The notes below the pieces were generated by a model, which saw only the letters and a program-made list of their open reading frames with translations, searched no databases and had not been told where the DNA came from. 52,639 nt of DNA from positions 1 through 52,639 of the forward strand of contig CAZOMY010000020.1 of NCBI GenBank assembly GCA_964581115.1, given 5' to 3'. Below are positions 1-8,641 of the stretch, piece after piece. This DNA comes from 2-02-FULL-55-14 sp964581115 (lineage in GTDB: Bacteria; Bacteroidota; Ignavibacteria; UBA10030). The stretch's first letter is position 1, and each line of letters begins with the position of its first letter. Made by a program: the position numbers and the translations under genes.

Positions 1-28
1 TCTTACTTCTTACTTCTTACCTCTTACC
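1..28. repeat. heptamer array, unit TCTTACT/C (at least 4 units, cut by window edge)
   Basis: Four consecutive units, TCTTACT twice then TCTTACC twice, start at the first base of the window, so the array may continue outside. It ends 15 bp before the stop codon of the aldehyde dehydrogenase gene. Confidence 0.75.
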
Positions 29-42
29 ACTGTCCTCTTCTC

Positions 43-1530
43 TCAATAGTTATCAATCTGCGCCCGCTGAAGCTTCCCGCTGTAATCCACGTACACCGCC
101 TTCCACTCAGTATAGAAGTCGTAGACTGTCCAGCCGCCTTCGCGGTGGCCGTTGCCGGTCTGCTTCACGCCGCCGAACGGCATGTGGGCTTCGGCACCGA
201 TGGTCGGGACGTTGATGTACGTGATGCCCGCCTTGATGTCGCGGATCGCCACGAAGGCCTTGTTCACGTCGCGCGTGTACACCGACGACGACAATCCGTA
301 GATCGTGTCGTTGAGGACGTTGATCCCCTCTTCGAGCGACTTCACGCGGAGGACCGACAGCACGGGCCCGAAGATCTCCTCTTTTGCGATGCGCATGTTC
401 GGCGTCACTTCAGCGAAGATCGTCGGCTCGTGGAACCAGCCGCTGTCGAGGCCCGGACCCTTTGCCGCATGACCGCCGGCCACCAGCTTCGCCCCTTCCT
501 GCAGGCCGATCTCGACGTACGATTCGACCGTCTTTCGCTGCCCCTCGTTCACGAGCGGACCGACCTCCGTCTCCGGCTTGAGACCGTCGCCGAGGCGGAG
601 CTTGTTCGTCCGCGCCACGAGCATCTCCATGAACTTCTCGTAGATCTTCTCATGCAGGATTAGCCGGCTCGTGGCCGTACAGCGCTGTCCCGTCGTCCCA
701 AAGGCGCCCCACAAGATGCCGTCGAGCGCCAGGTCGAGGTCGGCGTCGTCCATCACGATCTGGGCGTTCTTTCCGCCAAGCTCGAGCGAGACGCGCTTCA
801 GGGTATCGGCGGAATCCTTCGTGATCTGCTTGCCGATCTGCGTCGATCCGGTGAATGAGATCAGGTCGATATCGTGGTGGCGGGTGATGGCATTGCCGAC
901 CGCTCCTCCGCCGCCGTGAACGATGTTCACGACGCCGTCAGGCAGGCCGGCCTCATGCATCAGTTGCACGAGCGCCGTCGCCGTCGCCGGCGTGTCGGAA
1001 GCGGGCTTGAAGACGACCGTGTTGCCCGAGAGGATGGCCGGGAACATCTTCCAGGTCGGGATGGCCAGCGGGAAGTTCCACGGCGTGATGATGCCCGCCA
1101 CTCCGATCGGCACGCGGATGGCCATCGCGAACTTGTTCGGGAGTTCCGACGGCACCGTGTGCCCGAACAGCCGGCGCCCTTCCGTCGCGGCGTAGTAGGC
1201 GGTGTCGATGCCTTCCTGCACATCGCCGCGAGTCTCGGCCAGAACTTTCCCCATTTCGCGGGTCATCAGCTTTGCCAACGCTTCCTTCCGCTGTACGAGC
1301 AGGTCGCCGATCTTCCGCATGATGTCGCCCCGGGCCGGCGCCGGTACGAGGCGCCATTTTTCGTATGCGGCCCGGGCGGCCTTCACCGCCGCTTCGACGT
1401 CCGCCGCGCCCGATTTGGGAAGGGTACCGATGACCTCGCTCCAGTTGGCGGGATTCCGGCTTTCAAAGGTCTCGCCAGACTGTGCGTCGACCCATTTACC
1501 GTTGATCAAGTTCTGGTACGTGGTAGACAT
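43..1530 (-). CDS. NAD(P)-dependent aldehyde dehydrogenase
   Basis: Cytosolic aldehyde dehydrogenase superfamily enzyme (495 aa, usual family length) that oxidises an aldehyde to the acid. Visible family landmarks are PWNFP with the oxyanion Asn at 152, the cofactor Lys at 175 (VFKPAS), FTGST at 226-230, the general base Glu at 250 (LELGGKN) and the nucleophile Cys at 284 (GQRCT). The C-terminal MPFGGVKQTGNG stretch resembles semialdehyde / 2,5-dioxopentanoate dehydrogenases, but the substrate cannot be fixed from sequence. An open frame continues upstream to 2049 inside purB antisense-free sequence, but the family N-terminus (YQNLINGKWV) starts just after the ATG at 1530, so I use that. No clear Shine-Dalgarno. 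It lies 170 bp downstream of purB on the same strand. Confidence 0.93.
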   Translation of the reverse strand: MSTTYQNLINGKWVDAQSGETFESRNPANWSEVIGTLPKSGAADVEAAVKAARAAYEKWRLVPAPARGDIMRKIGDLLVQRKEALAKLMTREMGKVLAETRGDVQEGIDTAYYAATEGRRLFGHTVPSELPNKFAMAIRVPIGVAGIITPWNFPLAIPTWKMFPAILSGNTVVFKPASDTPATATALVQLMHEAGLPDGVVNIVHGGGGAVGNAITRHHDIDLISFTGSTQIGKQITKDSADTLKRVSLELGGKNAQIVMDDADLDLALDGILWGAFGTTGQRCTATSRLILHEKIYEKFMEMLVARTNKLRLGDGLKPETEVGPLVNEGQRKTVESYVEIGLQEGAKLVAGGHAAKGPGLDSGWFHEPTIFAEVTPNMRIAKEEIFGPVLSVLRVKSLEEGINVLNDTIYGLSSSVYTRDVNKAFVAIRDIKAGITYINVPTIGAEAHMPFGGVKQTGNGHREGGWTVYDFYTEWKAVYVDYSGKLQRAQIDNY

Positions 1531-1700
1531 GGTATTGTCGATGTTCGAGTGACGATGGTCGAATGGCAGGTGGCGATTCACCGACACGGGTCCCGGAGGG
1601 AAGCGTTGACCCTTACGACGAGGATCACCGCTCCAGTCCTTCGTGTCACTGTTCGCCTGCGAATTTGTGTCTCTTCGTGGTCGTTCTTCAACACGGCATG

Positions 1701-2996
1701 TTACTTGATCCCCACGCGATCGAAGATCGCATCGAGATGTTTCAGGCTGCGCGTCGGGTCGAACAGGCCGTCGAGTTCGTCCGGCGAGAGATGCTTCTGC
1801 ACTTCCGCCGACCGACCGATCAGGTCCCTGAAGTCCCTGCCGGTGCGCCAGACCTCCATCGCCCGTTCCTGCACGATCTTGTAGGCCTCCTCGCGCTTCA
1901 TCCCCTTCTTCGTCAGGGCCAGCAGCACCTCCTGCGAGAAGACGAGCCCGTGCGTAGCGTTCAGGTTCTTCAGCATCCGATCGGGGTAGACGAGCAGCTG
2001 GTCCATGACCGACGTGAATTGCGCAATCATGTAGTCCAGCAAAATGCATGAATCGGGAATGATGACGCGCTCAACAGAGGAGTGGGTGATGTCGCGCTCG
2101 TGCCATAGAGCGACATTCTCGAGCGCGGCCTGGGCGTTGCCGCGCAGGACCCGGGCCAATCCTGCGATCCGCTCGCACGTGATCGGGTTGCGCTTGTGCG
2201 GCATCGCCGATGATCCCTTCTGCCCCTTCGAGAAATACTCCTCCGCTTCGAGAACCTCCGTCTTCTGGAGGTGCCGGATCTCTGTCGCAAACTTCTCAAG
2301 GGAACTCGCAACGACGGCCAGCGTCGTCATGTATTCGGCGTGCCGGTCCCGCTGCAGCACCTGCGTCGAAACGGGCGCCGGCTCGAGGCCCAGCTTCTGG
2401 CAGACGTAACGTTCGACCGCGGGGTCGAGATGCTGGTATGTCCCGACGGCCCCGGAGATCTGGCCGACGGAGATCGTCCTTACGGCCTGCTCGAGTCGAG
2501 CGATGTTCCGCTCCGTCTCTGCATACCATAGTGCCAGCTTCAACCCGAATGTCACCGGCTCCGCGTGGATGCCGTGCGTCCGGCCGATCATCACCGCATG
2601 CTTGAACTCCATGGCCCGGCGTCTGAGCACGTCGCGAAGAGCCCGCAGTCCCTTCAAGAGCAGCTCCCCCGACTGTTTCATCTGCACCGCCAACGCCGTA
2701 TCGAGCACGTCGGATGATGTCATGCCCAAATGGATGAATCGTGAGTCGGGCCCGACGTACTCGCCGACACTCGTCAGGAAGGCGATGACGTCATGCTTCA
2801 CTTCCTCCTCGATCTCGAGGATCCGCGCCACGTTGAACTTGGCGCTCCGCCGGATGTTCGCGGCCGCTTCCTGCGGGATCACGCCCAGCTGTGCCTGCGC
2901 CTCGCACGCCAGCACTTCGATCTCGAGCCAGACGGCGAACTTGTTCTCATCCTCCCAGATCCGGCCCATGGCCGGGCGCGTGTACCGGGCGATCAT
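1701..2996 (-). CDS. purB: adenylosuccinate lyase
   Basis: Purine biosynthesis lyase acting twice: on SAICAR and on adenylosuccinate, releasing fumarate each time. The 431-aa length is that of the bacterial PurB type. Visible landmarks: MTSSDVLDT at 92-100, the catalytic His region RTHGIHAEP around 139-147, and the fumarase/aspartase superfamily signature GSSAMPHKRNP at 261-271 carrying the catalytic Ser. The ATG overlaps the stop of the upstream htrA-type gene by one base (TGATG), so translation is probably coupled to it. Ends in TAA at 1701-1703. Confidence 0.97.
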   Translation of the reverse strand: MIARYTRPAMGRIWEDENKFAVWLEIEVLACEAQAQLGVIPQEAAANIRRSAKFNVARILEIEEEVKHDVIAFLTSVGEYVGPDSRFIHLGMTSSDVLDTALAVQMKQSGELLLKGLRALRDVLRRRAMEFKHAVMIGRTHGIHAEPVTFGLKLALWYAETERNIARLEQAVRTISVGQISGAVGTYQHLDPAVERYVCQKLGLEPAPVSTQVLQRDRHAEYMTTLAVVASSLEKFATEIRHLQKTEVLEAEEYFSKGQKGSSAMPHKRNPITCERIAGLARVLRGNAQAALENVALWHERDITHSSVERVIIPDSCILLDYMIAQFTSVMDQLLVYPDRMLKNLNATHGLVFSQEVLLALTKKGMKREEAYKIVQERAMEVWRTGRDFRDLIGRSAEVQKHLSPDELDGLFDPTRSLKHLDAIFDRVGIK

Positions 2997-4198
2997 CAGC
3001 CGCGCTCCAATGTGAGGTTCAGGTCGAGGGTCTTCCGTTCGCGAAAGACCTGCAGCTTCAGGACGTCCCCCGGCGAGGCATCTACCAGCAGGGCGATGAT
3101 GTCCTGTTCAGAATTCACCTTCTCCCCGTTGACCGTCAGGATGATATCACCCACCTTCAGCCCGGCCTTCTCGGCCGGTCCGTTGGACTTCAGGTCGCTG
3201 ACGATCACCCCCTGCACGGTCCGGAGTCCGAAGTAACGCGCGATCCGCGCATCGACCGGCTGAACGTCCAAACCGGTCGTAATGTCGCGCGAGACCCTTC
3301 CCTTGCGCTTCAATTCGTCGACAATCCGCTTCACTTTGTTAATCGGGATCGCGAAACCGTAGCCGACAAAGGTCGTCGACTGGCCCCCCGTGAAAATGAG
3401 CGTGTTGACCCCCACCACGTTTCCCTCCGCATTCACCAGCGGACCGCCGCTGTTGCCGCCATTGATGGCCGCGTCGGTCTCGATCATGTCGCGATAGAAC
3501 CGGTTGTTCATGCTGCCGAGGTTCATGCCCGTGGCGGAGATGACGCCCACCGTGACCGTTGGCTTGTCGTTGATCTCAAACAGACCGAATGGGTTGCCGA
3601 GCGCGATCGCCCATTCGCCGATGATGATATCGTCGGAGTTGCCCAACTCGACCGACGGATAGCCAGAGCCCTCGACCTTCAGCAGACTCAGGTCCGACAA
3701 TCCATCCGTACCCACCAACTCCGCGTCCAACTGGCGTCCGTCGGTCATCGTGATCGTGATCTGCGCCGCATTACCCGCCACGTGATCATTCGTCACGATG
3801 TAGCCGTCGCTGGAAACGAAGAACCCCGAGCCGAGTCCTTTCACCTCCTGACGGTAGGTTCGGTCGCCGAAGAACTGCCGGAAGAACGGGTCGTCGCCGA
3901 AGAACCGGAACATCGGGTCGCGGAACTGCCGGATCTCGGTCACATTGATGCCGACGACCGCCGGGCTTACCTTTGCCACAGCCCGCGTGATCGCGTTCTG
4001 CCGGCTGACCTGGAGGTCTTGAAGCGCGTTCAGGGCCGCCGGTTGCGGCCTTTCCGGCTCTGAGACACGCGCTCCAGAGGGCAATGCGCCCTCCAGCGCT
4101 TTGGCATCGGTACCGGAACTGAGGGCATATCCTATACCGATACCGATCAACAACGGCACGGCGAGGATGAGAAGGATCCGGAGATACGGGTTGCTCAT
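2996..4198 (-). CDS. HtrA/Deg-family serine protease with one PDZ domain
   Basis: Envelope quality-control protease of the DegQ/DegS type, 400 aa. An N-terminal membrane anchor or uncleaved signal (about residues 6-26) puts the protease in the periplasm. The trypsin-like triad is visible: His139 in TNDHV, Asp169 in LSDLSLLKV, Ser250 in GGNSGGP. A single PDZ domain fills the C-terminus (about 295-395, NGEKVNSEQD). One PDZ plus a retained anchor is more DegS-like than DegP-like; symbol left open. Its ATG overlaps the plsY stop by four bases (ATGA) and its stop overlaps the purB start, so three functionally unrelated genes form one coupled unit. Confidence 0.93.
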   Translation of the reverse strand: MSNPYLRILLILAVPLLIGIGIGYALSSGTDAKALEGALPSGARVSEPERPQPAALNALQDLQVSRQNAITRAVAKVSPAVVGINVTEIRQFRDPMFRFFGDDPFFRQFFGDRTYRQEVKGLGSGFFVSSDGYIVTNDHVAGNAAQITITMTDGRQLDAELVGTDGLSDLSLLKVEGSGYPSVELGNSDDIIIGEWAIALGNPFGLFEINDKPTVTVGVISATGMNLGSMNNRFYRDMIETDAAINGGNSGGPLVNAEGNVVGVNTLIFTGGQSTTFVGYGFAIPINKVKRIVDELKRKGRVSRDITTGLDVQPVDARIARYFGLRTVQGVIVSDLKSNGPAEKAGLKVGDIILTVNGEKVNSEQDIIALLVDASPGDVLKLQVFRERKTLDLNLTLERG

Positions 4199-4818
4199 GA
4201 TGTGGGTGCCTCAGGGTCGGGAGCCGGGTCGCGCAACGTGTCGACGTGACTCAGGATGAAGAGTGTGCTCAGGATGCTGACATACCATGCGTAATCATTC
4301 ACGGGCTGAGGGCGGACGAGCAGAGCCGACACGGCGGCCTGTGGGGCCAGCCAGGTCAGTATCGGTGCGACGACGGAGGCCAGAACGTTCGAGCGAGAGA
4401 TGTCTTTTGTGATACGGTGAAGCACAACCCACGTCAGGGTCCATGCAAACGTATAGAAGAGGCCGATGCCGAACATCAACCCTGCCGCCGTCGCAAGTCC
4501 CCGACCCCCCTTGAACCTCAGCCAGACAGGGTAGTTATGGCCGAGGACGGCGCCGAGCGTGGCGGCATACTGCACGACGATCTGGTCGGGGAAGAACCAC
4601 CACGAACCGAACGAGGCGATCACTCCCTTGAATCCGTCGAGGAGGCCAACCACAACCCCCGTCCAACTCGACCCGGTCACCTTGGCCGCGTTGTATCCTC
4701 CCACGTTGCCGCTTCCGGCCGTGCGGATGTCAACGCCCGTTCGCTTGCGAACGACAAGATACGCGGACGGGATGCTACCCATGAGGTAGCCACCACACAA
4801 CGCGAGGACGGGGATCAA
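4195..4818 (-). CDS. plsY: acyl-phosphate:glycerol-3-phosphate acyltransferase
   Basis: Integral inner-membrane enzyme making lysophosphatidic acid from acyl-phosphate and glycerol 3-phosphate, the first acylation of phospholipid synthesis. 207 aa. The conserved PlsY blocks are present in order: GSIPSAYL near the N-terminus, GSGNVGGYNA, DGFKG, and the long GHNYPVWLRFKGGRG loop. The start is a TTG: it leaves 13 residues before GSIPS, as usual for the family, and an in-frame stop lies a short way upstream. No good Shine-Dalgarno. First gene of the plsY-htrA-purB run. Confidence 0.94.
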   Translation of the reverse strand: MIPVLALCGGYLMGSIPSAYLVVRKRTGVDIRTAGSGNVGGYNAAKVTGSSWTGVVVGLLDGFKGVIASFGSWWFFPDQIVVQYAATLGAVLGHNYPVWLRFKGGRGLATAAGLMFGIGLFYTFAWTLTWVVLHRITKDISRSNVLASVVAPILTWLAPQAAVSALLVRPQPVNDYAWYVSILSTLFILSHVDTLRDPAPDPEAPTS

Positions 4819-4950
4819 CGGAGTGCCGGCACGTAAGAGGGACTTTTGAAATTACCGAAAACACGAGGGGGAATCAAGGAGCCAAGGATCCGGAAACTTG
4901 CCGCAAGTTGTTGTTGGCAAATTCATTAGGCCGACCGGGACGAAACGCCG

Positions 4951-4974
4951 AAGGCCGAAGTCTCCTTCGGCCTT
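4951..4974. terminator. perfect 10-bp hairpin between ispG and plsY
   Basis: AAGGCCGAAG and CTTCGGCCTT pair perfectly around a TCTC loop. It sits in the 228-bp gap between the ispG stop and the plsY start. On the plus side a T-containing stretch follows, on the minus side only GTTTCG, so it is a weak intrinsic terminator for the minus-strand ispG transcript. It could also be a processing hairpin. The rest of the gap holds a short heptamer array and nothing else I recognise. Confidence 0.35.
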
Positions 4975-5012
4975 GAGTTGTTTTCGAACACAACGAGTCC
5001 TGAACTCGAATG

Positions 5013-5040
5013 GTCCTGATCCCTGACCACTGATGTCTGT
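5013..5040. repeat. heptamer array, unit NNNCTGA (4 units)
   Basis: Four consecutive 7-bp units (GTCCTGA, TCCCTGA, CCACTGA, TGTCTGT) lie directly after the ispG stop codon. An extra GTCCTGA at about 4997 suggests the array was longer. Same class as the longer arrays at 7218, 38737 and 44875. Confidence 0.5.
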
Positions 5041-5046
5041 TCTTTT

Positions 5047-6153
5047 CTAACTCTCTGGCTGAAACCGCTCCACTTCCTCCAGGATCGTCGCTACGATCTC
5101 CTCTTCCTTCACGCGCTTCACCATCTCCCCCTTGCGATAGAGGATGCCGACCCCCTTTCCGGCCGCAATACCGATATCGGCCGCACTGGCCTCGCCCGGT
5201 CCGTTGACGACACAGCCCAGCACGGCGATCGAGACCGGCTTCTTAACGTGCGCCAACTTCTCCTCCAATTGGGCCATGATGCCGAAGAGGTCCACCTCCA
5301 ACCGGCCGCAGGTCGGACAGGCGATCAGGTCCACATTTCTCGAAGCCAGGCTGAGCGACCGCAGGATCTCCTTGCCGACCTCGACCTCCTTCACGGGGTC
5401 GTCGGTCAGGGAAACGCGGATCGTGTCTCCGATACCTTCGGCAAGCAGCGTTCCGATGCCCACGGCCGACTTGATCGTGCCGACGCGGGTCGTGCCGGCC
5501 TCGGTCACGCCAAGATGCAGTGGGATGTCGGTGTTGGCCGCCACGTGCCGGTACGCCTCGATCATCAACTTCGTGTCGGTGGACTTGACAGAGATCACGA
5601 CGTCTTTGAAGTCGAACTCGTCGCAGATCGCGACATGCCGCATGGCGCTTTCGAACAGCGCCTCCGCTGTCGGATATCCGTACTTTTCAAGGATGTCCTC
5701 TTCCAGCGAGCCGGAGTTGACGCCGATCCGGATGGGAATTCCCCGTTCCTTCGCCGATGTCAGTACCTGCCGGATGCGGTCTTTCGAGCCGATGTTGCCC
5801 GGATTGAGTCGAACCTTCGCCACCCCTGCTTCAATGGCGCGCAGGGCAAAGACGTGATTGAAATGGATGTCCGCGACGATAGGTACTGGCGATTGTCGCA
5901 CGATCTCAGCCATCGCATCGGCTGCCTCTTTGTCATTGACCGTCACGCGGACGATATCAACGCCGGCATCAGCGGCAGCCTTGATCTGTCCCACCGTGCC
6001 CGCGATATCGTCGGTCTTCGTCTTCGTCATCGTCTGGACCGAGATCGGGGCGTCGCCGCCGATCTTGACGCCGCCGACGGTCACTTGCCGCGTCACGCGC
6101 CTGACGCCATCACGGAAGGCGCCGACCCTATAGGTCTTGTGTGATTCGCTCAC
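5047..6153 (-). CDS. ispG: 4-hydroxy-3-methylbut-2-enyl diphosphate synthase (GcpE)
   Basis: [4Fe-4S] enzyme of the non-mevalonate (MEP) isoprenoid pathway converting MEcPP to HMBPP. The TIM-barrel half carries VTVGGVKIGGDAPISVQTM and the R-L-N-P-G-N-I-G block; the C-terminal half carries the cluster ligands in ACPTCGR and VLGCVVNGPGEA. The open frame can start at two GTG codons: 6183 has no ribosome site, while 6153 (VSESHKTYRVG) is preceded by GGAG at a nine-base distance, so I use 6153 (368 aa). Single gene, with heptamer arrays on both sides. Confidence 0.95.
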   Translation of the reverse strand: MSESHKTYRVGAFRDGVRRVTRQVTVGGVKIGGDAPISVQTMTKTKTDDIAGTVGQIKAAADAGVDIVRVTVNDKEAADAMAEIVRQSPVPIVADIHFNHVFALRAIEAGVAKVRLNPGNIGSKDRIRQVLTSAKERGIPIRIGVNSGSLEEDILEKYGYPTAEALFESAMRHVAICDEFDFKDVVISVKSTDTKLMIEAYRHVAANTDIPLHLGVTEAGTTRVGTIKSAVGIGTLLAEGIGDTIRVSLTDDPVKEVEVGKEILRSLSLASRNVDLIACPTCGRLEVDLFGIMAQLEEKLAHVKKPVSIAVLGCVVNGPGEASAADIGIAAGKGVGILYRKGEMVKRVKEEEIVATILEEVERFQPES

Positions 6154-6280
6154 CCTGCAGGTCTCCAAGAAATGATGAAACACCGAACAGAATCAATTCG
6201 GGTGAACCGTCGATCGGAATGAGATATCAGTCGAGGATCGGCGTGCAGATCTCCAACGCCCAAGCTTTTCGATTGTCTAA

Positions 6281-6301
6281 TCACCATTCACGATTCACCA
6301 T
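6281..6301. repeat. short heptamer array, unit TCACCAT (3 units)
   Basis: Three consecutive units TCACCAT, TCACGAT, TCACCAT lie 8 bp from the stop codon of the rhomboid gene. Too short alone to be certain, but same period and same kind of position as the other arrays. Confidence 0.45.
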
Positions 6302-6309
6302 CCTTGTTC

Positions 6310-7206
6310 TCAATTGATCCGCTTACTCGCTTCGAACAGTACCTTCTTCTCCTCCTCCGACAGACTCTGATATCCACTCTGGCTGATCTTGTCGAGGATC
6401 TCGTCGATCTTGCGCTGTTCGACCTCATCCATCGTCGGCGGTTCTCTGCGTTCGGAATGCAGGTCGTACACTTCCGCCTCGCGTGGGTCGTCGTCAAGGC
6501 GCGTCTCCCGGCGGGGCATTTTGAACAGCTCACCGATGTCGCTCCACATTCGACTTCTACCCCGGTAGAGCCGTCGACGGTCGTACTGCAGATAGAGATA
6601 CCCGGCCAGCGCGCCTCCCAGATGGGCGAGATTCGCCACGTTGCCCGGCTTGCCGACCGACATGACACCAAAGACAATGAGGAACATCACCAGGTATTTC
6701 ACCCGCACCGGTATGAGGAAGTAGATGAAGACCTGTCGGTCGGGGAACATTACCGCAAACGCCACGAGCACGCCGTAAACAGCTCCCGATGCGCCGACTG
6801 TGGGGCCGATTGCCTGGCCCGGGTCGAAGATCGGCGAAAGGATCAATTGAGCGATCCCAGCCACCGTGCCGCACATCAGATAGAAGAAGAGGAACTTCCT
6901 CGGACCCCAAATGTGCTCCACCTCCATACCGAACATCCAGAGCCCGAACACCATGTTGAACAGCAGATGCCAGAAGTCCGCATGCATGAATTGGTACGTC
7001 AACAGCTGCCACGGCCAGAAGCCCTGTCCGAGCGGCATGAGCCCGAAGTACGTATTGAGCGCGTACTCGAGCGGCATGCCGTCCAAGCGGAAGGTGCCCA
7101 GAAACGACATCACGAGGAAGACGACACCGTTCGTGACGAGCAGGGTGCGGATCACCGGCGGAATGAACGAGAACCCGCCGAAGAAAGATGGACGATAGTA
7201 AGCCAA
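6310..7206 (-). CDS. rhomboid-family intramembrane serine protease
   Basis: Six-helix GlpG/rhomboid protease of the inner membrane, 298 aa. The catalytic dyad is visible as Ser140 in GASGAVYG and His195 in NLAHLGGALAG, with the HADFWHLLFNM helix at 75-85. After the last helix (to about 207) comes a charged cytosolic tail of about 90 residues rich in Arg/Asp/Glu, ending in an EVEQRKIDEILDKI-type helix, as seen in rhomboids of this lineage. The start is TTG (LAYYRPSFF); no Shine-Dalgarno is visible and a heptamer array begins 12 bp upstream. Substrate unknown. Confidence 0.9.
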   Translation of the reverse strand: MAYYRPSFFGGFSFIPPVIRTLLVTNGVVFLVMSFLGTFRLDGMPLEYALNTYFGLMPLGQGFWPWQLLTYQFMHADFWHLLFNMVFGLWMFGMEVEHIWGPRKFLFFYLMCGTVAGIAQLILSPIFDPGQAIGPTVGASGAVYGVLVAFAVMFPDRQVFIYFLIPVRVKYLVMFLIVFGVMSVGKPGNVANLAHLGGALAGYLYLQYDRRRLYRGRSRMWSDIGELFKMPRRETRLDDDPREAEVYDLHSERREPPTMDEVEQRKIDEILDKISQSGYQSLSEEEKKVLFEASKRIN

Positions 7207-7217
7207 GTGAGATGGCC

Positions 7218-7280
7218 GATTTACAATTTACGATTTACGATTTACGATTTACGATTCACGGTTCACGATTCACGCTCAAC
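7218..7280. repeat. heptamer array, unit GATTTAC (9 units, 63 bp)
   Basis: Nine consecutive 7-bp units with no slip in register; the central ones are exact GATTTAC and the units decay toward GATTCAC and GCTCAAC on the right. The array occupies most of the gap between the pgk stop (7298) and the rhomboid start (7206). Confidence 0.85.
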
Positions 7281-7297
7281 GTTCTCCTCGGCCCTCG

Positions 7298-8494
7298 TCA
7301 CGCCTTCGTCAAAGCAGCTACGCCGGGAAGTTCCTTGCCTTCCAGGAATTCCAGCGATGCGCCTCCACCGGTGGAGACGTGGGAGACGGCCTTTTCGAGT
7401 CCTGCTTGAGCGATCGCCGCGGCTGAATCGCCACCGCCGACGATGGTCACCGTTCCGCCTTTCGTCGCATCGGCCAACGCCTTTGCCACCGCCACCGTTC
7501 CTTTCGCGAACGGCTCCATCTCGAAGATGCCCATAGGGCCATTCCACACCACCGTCTTCGCCTTCTTGATCTCGCCGGTGAACAGCTCGATCGTCTGCGG
7601 TCCGATATCCACGCCCGCCCAGCCGGACGGGATCTGCTTCACGTCGACCACCTTGGTCGCAGCATCGGCGGCGACCTTATCGGCCACGAGGGTATCAACC
7701 GGAAGGAGAAGCCGAACGTTCCGCTTCGCCGCCTCCGCAAGGACGGTCTTGGCCAGCTCAACCTTATCGGCCTCCAGGATCGACGTGCCGATCTCGAGTC
7801 CCTGCGCTTTGTAGAACGTGAACATCATGCCGCCGCCGATCAGCACGGCGTCGACCTTCGCCATCAGGTTCTGAATGACGTCGATCTTGCCCGAGATCTT
7901 TGAGCCGCCGAGGATGGCCACATACGGACGCGCCGGGTCTCCGACCGCGCGACCGAGGTAGTCGAGTTCCTTTTGCATCAGGTAGCCCGCAGCGGCCACG
8001 CGCACGTGTTTCGTCACCCCTTCCGTCGATGCGTGAGCCCGATGGGCCGTCCCGAAGGCGTCATTGATATAGACGTCGCCGAACGACGCAAGCTGCCTGG
8101 CGAACTCCGGGTCATTGGCCTCTTCTTCATTGTGGTAGCGCAGGTTCTCGAGCAGCAGCACCTCGCCGTCGCGCAGGATCTCCACCTCGCGCTTGGCGGC
8201 GTCGCCGATGCAGTCGGCGGCGAATTTCACCGGACGGTTGAGAAGCCCGGCGAGATGGTTGGCCACCGGCTTCAGACTGAATTCCGGCTTCGGCTTGCCC
8301 TTCGGACGGCCCAGGTGGCTCATCAGGATGCAGCGCCCTCCGGAGGAAAGGACCTTGAGAATGGTCGGGAGCGATTCGACGATGCGGTTATCATCGGTGA
8401 TGCGTTGCTGATCGTCCAACGGCACGTTGAAATCGACCCGAACGAGCACCCGCTTGCCCTTCAGGTCGACGTTGTCAATGGTCAGGGTCTTCAT
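7298..8494 (-). CDS. pgk: phosphoglycerate kinase
   Basis: Cytosolic glycolytic enzyme that makes ATP from 1,3-bisphosphoglycerate; 398 aa, the usual monomer size. It begins with the family block VDLKGKRVLVRVDFNVPL; SHLGRPKG, NLRYHNEEEANDPEFA, GGSKISGKIDVI and the C-terminal nucleotide loop GGGDSAAA...VSHVSTGGGASLEFLEG are all present. The open frame runs 14 codons further upstream, but homologues start at MKTLTIDNVDLKGK, hence 8494. It follows gapA by 147 bp on the same strand, separated by a strong hairpin. Confidence 0.97.
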   Translation of the reverse strand: MKTLTIDNVDLKGKRVLVRVDFNVPLDDQQRITDDNRIVESLPTILKVLSSGGRCILMSHLGRPKGKPKPEFSLKPVANHLAGLLNRPVKFAADCIGDAAKREVEILRDGEVLLLENLRYHNEEEANDPEFARQLASFGDVYINDAFGTAHRAHASTEGVTKHVRVAAAGYLMQKELDYLGRAVGDPARPYVAILGGSKISGKIDVIQNLMAKVDAVLIGGGMMFTFYKAQGLEIGTSILEADKVELAKTVLAEAAKRNVRLLLPVDTLVADKVAADAATKVVDVKQIPSGWAGVDIGPQTIELFTGEIKKAKTVVWNGPMGIFEMEPFAKGTVAVAKALADATKGGTVTIVGGGDSAAAIAQAGLEKAVSHVSTGGGASLEFLEGKELPGVAALTKA

Positions 8495-8519
8495 GGCTTT
8501 CGGATTGGAGAGAAGAACG

Positions 8520-8548
8520 AACGGGCGGGCGATCACCGCCTGCCCGTT
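8520..8548 (-). terminator. 12-bp hairpin between gapA and pgk
   Basis: Arms 8520-8531 and 8537-8548 pair over 12 positions with one G-U, around a five-base loop. On the minus strand it is followed by CGTTCTTCTCTC, pyrimidine-rich but not a clean U-tract. It may partly terminate gapA transcription or stabilise processed gapA mRNA relative to pgk, but either role is inference. Confidence 0.45.
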
Positions 8549-8641
8549 CTGGTCATGGTGCCAGTCGGAGTCGGGCGTACAGCCCGGCGCCTCCTGGTTG
8601 CCGAGTTTGGAACATCGACCGTCGCGGAGGTCGGGCCTGCC

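Noticed and set aside
1531..2049. N-terminal extension of the aldehyde dehydrogenase to 2049
   Set aside because: The extra 173 residues overlap the 3' end of purB on the same strand in another frame, are Arg/Gly-rich and unlike the family.
7218..7280. CRISPR array
   Set aside because: Units are 7 bp, contiguous and without spacers; no cas genes in the window.
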